DNA from: Brevibacillus fulvus
Lineage (GTDB): Bacteria > Bacillota > Bacilli > Brevibacillales > Brevibacillaceae
Assembly (NCBI RefSeq): GCF_016908525.1
Contig: NZ_JAFBEB010000005.1
Location: 186,001-250,000 of the forward strand
Direction of reading: 5' to 3'
Length of the DNA: 64,000 nt
Shown: piece after piece, positions 59,392-64,000 of the stretch
How positions within the stretch are numbered: position 1 is the stretch's first letter
Layout: each line of letters starts with the position of its first letter
The notes under the pieces: model-generated
What the model saw: the letters and a program-made list of their open reading frames with translations, nothing else
Told to the model about the DNA's origin: nothing
The model's database searches: none
Position numbers and translations under genes: made by a program

Positions 59392-60519
59392 TTGAAATTG
59401 GAAAAGATTTTGAATCAATCACCATCGAACAAACAGCCTTTTTTCAAAGCTGATCAAGTAGGGAGTCTTTTGCGATCTGACCGAATCAAAACGGCACGCT
59501 CCCAAAAAGCGGCCGGCACTCTTTCTGCTGAGCAATTACGTGCGATTGAAAATGAAGAGATTACCCGGATTGTGCAAAAGCAAAAGGAGCTTGGTTTGCA
59601 AGCCGTGACCGATGGGGAATTTCGCCGCGCATATTGGCATTTTGATTTTTTGGAACATCTGGACGGCGTGCAAGGATACACTCCAGAAAGCGGTATTCAG
59701 TTTAAACAGGCGCAATCCATCGCCCACGCCGTAAAAGTTGTCGGAAAGCTGGGCTTTAGCGATCATCCGATGCTGAAAGATTACAAGTTTCTGCACGAGA
59801 TCGCAGGGCAACATGCGGCCAAAATGACTATCCCCAGCCCAAGCATGCTGCACTTCCGCGGAGAAATTGACCGAAACGTCTATCCGGACGAAAATGAATA
59901 TTTCCATGATTTGGCTGCCGCATACAAAAAGGCGCTCCATGCCTTTTATGATGCTGGTTGTCGATACTTGCAACTCGATGATACTTCCTGGGCGTATTTT
60001 TGTTCCGAAGAGCAGCGAGAACAGATTCGCGCTCGCGGCTATGACCCTGCTCAACTGAGCGAACTGTATGCCCGGACGATTAACGAAGCGGTGAGTGATC
60101 GGCCGGCCGACATGAAAGTGACGATGCATATTTGCCGAGGCAACTTCCGCTCCACCTGGATTGCATCAGGCGGTTATGAACCGGTGGCGGAAACTTTGTT
60201 CGGCTCCTTGAATATCGATGGCTTTTTCCTCGAATATGACAACGAACGCTCCGGCGGCTTTGAACCGCTTCGTTTTGTGCAACGCCCTGATCTGCATATC
60301 GTGCTGGGCCTGATCACCTCCAAGTTTGGCGAATTGGAACAGGCCGATGAAGTAAAGCGCAGAATCGACGAAGCGACCCGCTATGTGCCGCTGGAACAAC
60401 TGGCGCTAAGTCCGCAGTGCGGCTTTGCCTCTACGGAGGAAGGCAATCTGTTGACTGAAGAACAGCAATGGGCCAAACTGGAGCATGTCGTCAAGATTGC
60501 GAAAGAAGTCTGGGGATAA
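59392..60519 (+). CDS. Cobalamin-independent methionine synthase-like methyltransferase (YxjG/YxjH type)
   Basis: A 375-residue protein homologous to the C-terminal half of MetE. N-terminal FFKADQVGSLLRS (in MetE-C, the homocysteine region starts alike), QLDDTSWAYF, zinc ligands in MHICRGNFRS and LSPQCGFAS. Bacillus YxjG and YxjH are of this length and are placed in methionine/SAM recycling, but the methyl donor is not settled. TTG start at 59392 or 59398 behind AAGGAAAGAGGG; the second is better spaced from GAGGG. Monocistronic. Confidence 0.87.
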   Translation: MKLEKILNQSPSNKQPFFKADQVGSLLRSDRIKTARSQKAAGTLSAEQLRAIENEEITRIVQKQKELGLQAVTDGEFRRAYWHFDFLEHLDGVQGYTPESGIQFKQAQSIAHAVKVVGKLGFSDHPMLKDYKFLHEIAGQHAAKMTIPSPSMLHFRGEIDRNVYPDENEYFHDLAAAYKKALHAFYDAGCRYLQLDDTSWAYFCSEEQREQIRARGYDPAQLSELYARTINEAVSDRPADMKVTMHICRGNFRSTWIASGGYEPVAETLFGSLNIDGFFLEYDNERSGGFEPLRFVQRPDLHIVLGLITSKFGELEQADEVKRRIDEATRYVPLEQLALSPQCGFASTEEGNLLTEEQQWAKLEHVVKIAKEVWG

Positions 60520-60544
60520 GCCAGACTTGGTTCTCACGGAAAAA

Positions 60545-60607
60545 ACCCCCATGTTCGGGAAGAAGCGGAACTGCTCCGTCTTTCCCTGAACGTGGGGGTC
60601 TGTTTTT
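60545..60607. terminator. Terminator after the MetE-like gene
   Basis: ACCCCC-A-GTTC arms pair with GAAC-GTGGGGGT over a long interrupted stem, with TTTTT downstream. A-run upstream makes it usable in both directions. Confidence 0.82.
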
Positions 60608-60663
60608 CTCCAATGATCGTTAGGCGCCGATCATTGTTAGGTTGTTCATAAACAGGCGGTCGT

Positions 60664-60957
60664 TTACAGCTCAAGCTTCCGCACGCGGTAAACCTCTCTG
60701 CTTTCAAGCAGAGGTTCGGTGTTTTGCCGATATTGCTGATAATGCTCAGTCTCCGCATGACTTTTTAAGGCTTCCTCGTCTTTCCATGTTTCATAAAAAA
60801 GGAAGACGCGTTGATCTTCCAGCGACTGATGCAGATTATACTCGATGCAGCCCGCTTCTTTGCGGGACAGGGGGACTACTTTCAGCAACTCTTCCCGCAG
60901 CTGCTGCTCTTTTCCTGCTTTTGCCCGCAAAACGGCGGTAACGGTAATGGTGCTCAT
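60664..60957 (-). CDS. ABM-domain protein, putative quinol monooxygenase (YgiN-like)
   Basis: A 97-residue ferredoxin-like protein with TVTAVLRAKAGKEQQLREELLKVV start and the CIEYNLHQSLEDQRVFLFYETWKDEEALKSHAET core of the ABM superfamily. ATG at 60957 lies 8 nt after GGAGG, whereas an upstream in-frame extension has no such site. It resembles but does not duplicate the protein at 41565-41858. Function is assumed by fold only. It lies after the heme-oxygenase-like gene on the same strand, with a 170-bp gap. Confidence 0.78.
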   Translation of the reverse strand: MSTITVTAVLRAKAGKEQQLREELLKVVPLSRKEAGCIEYNLHQSLEDQRVFLFYETWKDEEALKSHAETEHYQQYRQNTEPLLESREVYRVRKLEL

Positions 60958-61128
60958 TGACGATTCCTCCTTCAAGACATGTTCATCTGGCTTGGTTACC
61001 ATTATACATTCATTCTCTCCCGAAGACGGAAATGATTCCCTTACAGCAACAAGAAAACCTATATAGAATGCAAAAAACCCGGAACAGCGTCCAGGTTTTC
61101 CCTCACCGGGCGGGCCCAAGCGGATGGC

Positions 61129-61455
61129 TTACGCTTGCCCTTTTCCATTTTTTATGGTCTTGACTTCATACATGTTCACGACCGTACTGATTACATACTC
61201 CGGAGCAGGCTTTCCTCTGTTTTCCCGGTGCCCCTGGATATGAGCATCGCTCTTCTCCCAATTTTTCCAGGCCTCCTCGGACTCCCAGCGGATCATCACC
61301 ATGACCTCGTCATGCTCCTGTTTCTTTCTGTTCACCATAACCGTTCTGTCCACGAGCCCTTCCATCGAATCCACCGGGCTTTCCGCGCTGAACCGCTCTA
61401 TTACCTGATCAGCAAAGCCCTTTTGAACCGTAATTGTTCTCGTTTGAATCAACAT
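61129..61455 (-). CDS. hmoA: IsdG/HmoA-family heme-degrading monooxygenase
   Basis: A 108-residue dimeric protein of the IsdG fold. IERFSAESPVDSMEGLVDRTVMV, RWESEEAWKNWEKSDAHIQGH (Trp and the heme-ligand His) and PEYVISTVVNMYEVK follow IsdG/HmoA. The asparagine near residue 7 in IsdG is replaced (LIQTRTITV). Such enzymes open heme to release iron. ATG at 61455 is 7 nt from AAGGTG. A Fur box between the promoter elements fits induction under iron starvation. Confidence 0.82.
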   Translation of the reverse strand: MLIQTRTITVQKGFADQVIERFSAESPVDSMEGLVDRTVMVNRKKQEHDEVMVMIRWESEEAWKNWEKSDAHIQGHRENRGKPAPEYVISTVVNMYEVKTIKNGKGQA

Positions 61456-61532
61456 CGGCAATCACCTTCCCTCTTTTTTATACAAAGACAATGGTCCCGC
61501 ATACTTCAATGACGTTGTGTCTTCCTTCCTAG

Positions 61533-61562
61533 ACTATAAATGAGAATGATTCTTAGTGTCAA
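61533..61562 (-). promoter_or_regulatory. Fur-controlled promoter of hmoA
   Basis: TTGACA (61557-61562), 18 bp, TATAGT (61533-61538) on the minus strand. The spacer is filled by TGAGAATGATTCTTA (61541-61555), a 7-1-7 Fur box with a few changes from TGATAATNATTATCA. Confidence 0.8.
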
Positions 61563-61876
61563 CCCACAGCCGGCGAGCCGCTGCCTTTTCCAAAGGTGTA
61601 CCCGACGGCGATGATCAGAATCGTTTGCTGCCACCAGGCATCCAATGGTGAGTACGTGGCAGCCAGGGCGATTCCCAAAACTCCCCTGGGCGACAGTAGA
61701 TTTGTGACGTCTAATTTCCTTGTTTTCATGATATACTTGGAGTAGATTGGAGTTATCAAGGGAGAGGGAGGAGATTCCTCCCCCTTGTGCCTCACTACTT
61801 GCGACGTTTGCTCTTGGTCGGGCGGCGTCGCTTTCGCTTTTTCCACCACTTTTTGAATCGATTGCTTCGTAGCCAT
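61559..61876 (-). CDS. Possible small membrane protein
   Basis: An open frame of about 105 codons (ATG at 61876; an inner ATG at 61729 gives 56). The first 48 residues are hydrophilic; the rest (LLSPRGVLGIALAATYSPLDAWWQQTILIIAVGYTFGKG) looks like a hairpin of two membrane segments and has a protein-like composition. No good ribosome binding site precedes either ATG, and the 5' part overlaps the pseudogene in another frame. No family recognised. It may be a remnant. Confidence 0.3.
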   Translation of the reverse strand: MATKQSIQKVVEKAKATPPDQEQTSQVVRHKGEESPPSPLITPIYSKYIMKTRKLDVTNLLSPRGVLGIALAATYSPLDAWWQQTILIIAVGYTFGKGSGSPAVG

Positions 61877-62236
61877 TGACAAAGTAATCAATCGTTTCTT
61901 CTTCATCATCATTTAATTCCCGGTCTGCCTGTCTGGCATACGCTTCGGCAATCTGCTGCCGATCCCCTTTGCAACGAGCGGTATACATGGCAATATTGCG
62001 CAACAAATCTCGCTCTTGGCCATATTCTTCTTTGCTGATCGGCCGCCAGTGTGACAACACATATGTCTCTGCGTCAAAACGATCCAGCAGATCGAACAGC
62101 GCCAACGTCCTGTCGACCGTATAGCTTCTCTTTGGGGAATAAATGTCGGGTAAATACAATCGGCCAGAAACAAGATTTTCTCCTCTTTGATAAACACGAC
62201 AACGGAGTCTGTCGCTGCATGCTCATATTTGAACAG
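61859..62236 (-). pseudogene. Remnant of a metallo-beta-lactamase-fold hydrolase
   Basis: Two minus-strand frames join into one MBL C-terminal half. Frame one reads LFKYEHAATDSVVVFIKEEK and ILFLADCIYP; after a one-base loss near 62147 the second frame continues PDIYSPKRSYTVDRTLALFD and AETYVLSHW, on to DYFVNGYEAI. The N-terminal half with HxHxDH is missing, because the plus-strand LLM gene begins 48 bp away. So the gene is truncated and frameshifted. The promoter and ribosome binding site of the LLM gene lie in the remaining sequence. Confidence 0.75.
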
Positions 62237-62283
62237 CTGTCCATATATGAGTAAACTGGAGGAAAATAAGGAGGAGATCCCCA

Positions 62284-63351
62284 ATGGCCGATCCGGCAAA
62301 CCATATTGAAATCGGAATCAGTACTTTTCTGGAAGCAACGAAAGACCCGGTGACAGGTGAATCTGTCAGTCATGCCGAGCGACTGCAACGGGCCGTAGAG
62401 GAAATCGTCCTGGCCGATCAGGTCGGACTTGACGTCTATGGCATCGGGGAGCATCACCGCCCCGATTATGCCAGCACAGCACCCGCTGTGGTGCTTGCGG
62501 CCGCAGCCGCGATGACCAAAAAGATCAAACTGACCAGTGCGGTCACCGTACTGTCTTCGGATGATCCCGTTCGCGTCTTTCAAGCTTTCGCCACCCTGGA
62601 CGGCATCTCTAACGGTCGGGCTGAAATCATGGCGGGGCGCGGCTCCTTTATTGAATCGTTCCCGCTATTCGGATACAACCTGGAAGATTATGATGAACTG
62701 TTCGAAGAAAAGCTGGAACTGCTGTTGGCCATTCGCGCTTCCGAGAAAGTAAACTGGCCCGGCAGTCGTCATCGCCCGGCGATCAATAATCTGGGTGTTT
62801 ACCCTCGTCCTGTGCAAAACCCCTTGCCAGTATGGATTGCCAGCGGCGGCAATGCCCAATCGGTAATTCGGGCTGGGGTGCTTGGCTTGCCGCTCGCCCT
62901 GGCGATTATCGGCGGTATGCCGGAAAGCTTCGCCCCGTTAGTTGATCTTTATAAAAGAGCAGCGAAGGAAGCTGGCCACGACCCAGCCAAGCTGCAAATC
63001 GCTACTCATTCGCACGGTTTTGTCGGCGATACGACAGAGCAAGCGGCGGAACTGTTTTTCCCTTCTACACAAGCGCAAATGAGCGTTCTGGGACGGGAAC
63101 GGGGTTGGGGCGCTTACACCCGGGCAACCTATGACGCCGCCCGCAGCCTGCACGGTGCTCTCTACGTCGGTGATCCGGAATTTGTCGCCGAGAAAATTTT
63201 GTTATTGCGTAAAAATCTCGGTGTTACCCGCTTCTTTTTGCATGTCAATGTCGGAACAATGCCGCACCGCGATGTCTTGCACGCCATTGAGCTGCTCGGC
63301 ACCCGTGTTGCCCCGATCGTCCGCAGAGAGCTTGCCCGAACCGAAGGATAG
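62284..63351 (+). CDS. LLM class flavin-dependent oxidoreductase
   Basis: A 355-residue TIM-barrel protein of the luciferase-like monooxygenase family. [10 protein letters not shown] start, [24 protein letters not shown] (substrate/FMN cavity), [21 protein letters not shown] and [15 protein letters not shown] are typical of the YtmO/YhbW group, which uses FMNH2 or F420 and O2. GGAGG precedes the ATG. Neighbours give no pathway. Substrate unknown. Confidence 0.88.
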   Translation: MADPANHIEIGISTFLEATKDPVTGESVSHAERLQRAVEEIVLADQVGLDVYGIGEHHRPDYASTAPAVVLAAAAAMTKKIKLTSAVTVLSSDDPVRVFQAFATLDGISNGRAEIMAGRGSFIESFPLFGYNLEDYDELFEEKLELLLAIRASEKVNWPGSRHRPAINNLGVYPRPVQNPLPVWIASGGNAQSVIRAGVLGLPLALAIIGGMPESFAPLVDLYKRAAKEAGHDPAKLQIATHSHGFVGDTTEQAAELFFPSTQAQMSVLGRERGWGAYTRATYDAARSLHGALYVGDPEFVAEKILLLRKNLGVTRFFLHVNVGTMPHRDVLHAIELLGTRVAPIVRRELARTEG

Positions 63352-63700
63352 AACAAACAATATCGTACCCAATGAGGCCATTCCCAGCGAATGGCTTTTT
63401 ATTATGCAATGAATAAACTTTGCCAACATTTTTAGAAAATCACCGCCAATACCGTAAATATTACCAATATCTCCGTCTTAGACATGTCGCGTTATTTTTC
63501 ATATAAAGTGAATTTTTTAAAAATTACTTAATAAAAATCGAGCAACATCCGATAATATCTTTGGGGGTTTTTACCGGAATCATCCAATTTTCTTAAATCA
63601 TCTTCGATTTTTGTTTTGGCTGACAACCAGAAATTCGCTAAGGAATGGAGAGAGCAAACCGGTAGGACTCCACAGTGAAGTAGGGAGGAAGAAAACTGCA
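63352..63700 (+). other. Intergenic region before the second chemoreceptor gene
   Basis: No gene. An AATGAGGCCATTCC/GGAATGGCTTTTTATT hairpin at about 63371-63402 could terminate the LLM gene. AT-rich sequence follows, then a SigD-like element at 63529-63555 and GGGAGG 12 nt before the chemoreceptor ATG. A GCAAACC string near 63653 recalls c-di-GMP-I riboswitches, but the rest of that motif is missing. Confidence 0.4.
63529..63555 (+). promoter_or_regulatory. SigD-type promoter candidate
   Basis: TAAT (63529-63532), 15 bp, TCCGATAA (63548-63555), close to TAAA-N15-GCCGATAT. About 145 bp before the chemoreceptor start. Confidence 0.45.
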
Positions 63701-64000
63701 ATGCGCCTAAATCTCAAGCAAAAAATCGTTATTTTAATGTGCTTATTGCTATTGTTGAGCTTGGGTTCGGTTTCCTTTGCCAGCTACCAAAGCGCATCTC
63801 TTTTGCTGCAAAACAGCATTGAGCAGGAAGCCCAGCTGACCGCATCCAACCTGGCCCTGAAAATCAATACATTCATCGATACGGAAATCGCCAAGGTGGA
63901 ATCGGTGGGAAAACTGATTTCAGGCAATAAGGAAGCAGACTTAAAACTGATCCAAAAAGCACAGGAAGAGAACAAGGAGTATGAAACGTTCTTCTTCTCC
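63701..64000 (+). CDS. Methyl-accepting chemotaxis protein, N-terminal part (cut by window edge)
   Basis: Opens with ATG at 63701 after GGGAGG and continues to the right edge (100 codons). MRLNLKQKIVILMCLLLLLSLGSVSFASY is a short basic start plus TM1; the following helix (LLLQNSIEQEAQLTASNLALKI) and the start of an extracellular sensor domain are as in CACHE-type chemoreceptors. HAMP and signalling domains would lie beyond the window. A SigD-like promoter upstream supports a motility gene. Confidence 0.75.
   Translation, partial: MRLNLKQKIVILMCLLLLLSLGSVSFASYQSASLLLQNSIEQEAQLTASNLALKINTFIDTEIAKVESVGKLISGNKEADLKLIQKAQEENKEYETFFFS

Noticed and set aside
61506-62159. A 217-codon minus-strand frame
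   Set aside because: Only its first ~100 codons resemble an MBL protein; it starts in mid-domain and is treated as part of the frameshifted remnant.
63600-63700. c-di-GMP-I riboswitch before the second chemoreceptor
   Set aside because: Only a GCAAACC string and a GGTAGG are seen; the paired stems and remaining conserved bases are absent.
1-64000. tRNA, rRNA, CRISPR array, insertion sequence, prophage
   Set aside because: No cloverleaf genes, spaced direct repeats, transposase motifs or phage structural genes were recognised on either strand.

Overview
The window looks like chromosomal DNA of a Bacillales-type Firmicute of moderate GC. The signs are AGGAGG-type ribosome binding sites, sigma-A and SigD-like promoters, Fur, GlnR/TnrA-like and cre-like operators, an aa3-type quinol oxidase operon (qoxABCD), a lic operon with its LicR regulator, and a ywrABCD-like chromate/GGT cluster. 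TTG and GTG starts are common. I see no rRNA, tRNA, CRISPR array, insertion sequence or prophage. Species cannot be assigned from this alone. Genes cut by the edges are a MATE exporter (left) and a chemoreceptor (right).

Layout. 1-7.4 kb: MATE transporter, then a minus-strand salvage operon in which a Pot-type ABC importer is interleaved with a nucleoside hydrolase and adenine deaminase. 7.6-10.2 kb: a small MpsC-like protein and a PTS IICBA permease of the NagE type. 10.3-14.3 kb: qoxABCD. 14.5-19.6 kb: a small membrane protein, a PrsW-type protease with an N-terminal zinc ribbon, flavohemoglobin with a CRP/FNR-type regulator next door, and an intracellular-type subtilisin. 19.6-28.4 kb: an Lrp/AsnC regulator, a peptide ABC importer, two half-size ChrA proteins and a gamma-glutamyltransferase in one orientation. 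28.7-33.4 kb: Bcr/CflA exporter, fumarase, lipoate ligase and an ANTAR RNA-binding regulator. 33.5-40 kb: secreted class C phosphatase and licBCAH-licR for beta-glucosides. 40-46.4 kb: two nitroreductases plus a monooxygenase, a chemoreceptor, and a lactonase/Fe-alcohol dehydrogenase pair. 46.4-58 kb: GH28 pectinase, a DHA2 exporter, a short prepilin peptidase, an iron-siderophore importer without ATPase, kduI/kduD with a divergent IclR regulator, and a thiolase. 58-64 kb: a YiiX-like hydrolase, a MetE-like methyltransferase, two ABM-fold proteins (one in the heme oxygenase family behind a Fur box), a decayed metallo-beta-lactamase gene, an LLM flavin oxidoreductase and a second chemoreceptor.

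The most interesting site is the 344-bp gap between the lipoate ligase gene (minus) and the ANTAR gene (plus). Reading toward the ligase, a consensus sigma-A promoter (TTGACA-N17-TAAAAT) starts a transcript that begins almost at once with two perfect 6-bp hairpins. Each is capped by a 6-nt loop with A at position 1 and G at position 4 (ACTGGC and AAAGGC), which is the signature of ANTAR-protein target RNAs, and an intrinsic terminator follows. Two perfect TGTNA-N7-TNACA boxes (GlnR/TnrA type), 63 bp or six helical turns apart, cover this promoter and the one for the ANTAR gene. This is a compact candidate module: nitrogen-responsive repressor boxes, an ANTAR regulator and its RNA target. The RNA is either the attenuator leader of lipoate ligase or a free-standing decoy RNA. 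An extended -10 element downstream of the terminator keeps the second option open.

Much of the rest is scavenging of plant- or soil-derived carbon and nitrogen: nucleosides, gamma-glutamyl peptides, GlcNAc, oligo-beta-glucosides, pectin-derived uronates and lactones. Individual operons carry visible operators: cre-like sites at lic and GH28, IclR-type boxes at kdu, and Fur boxes at the siderophore importer and hmoA.
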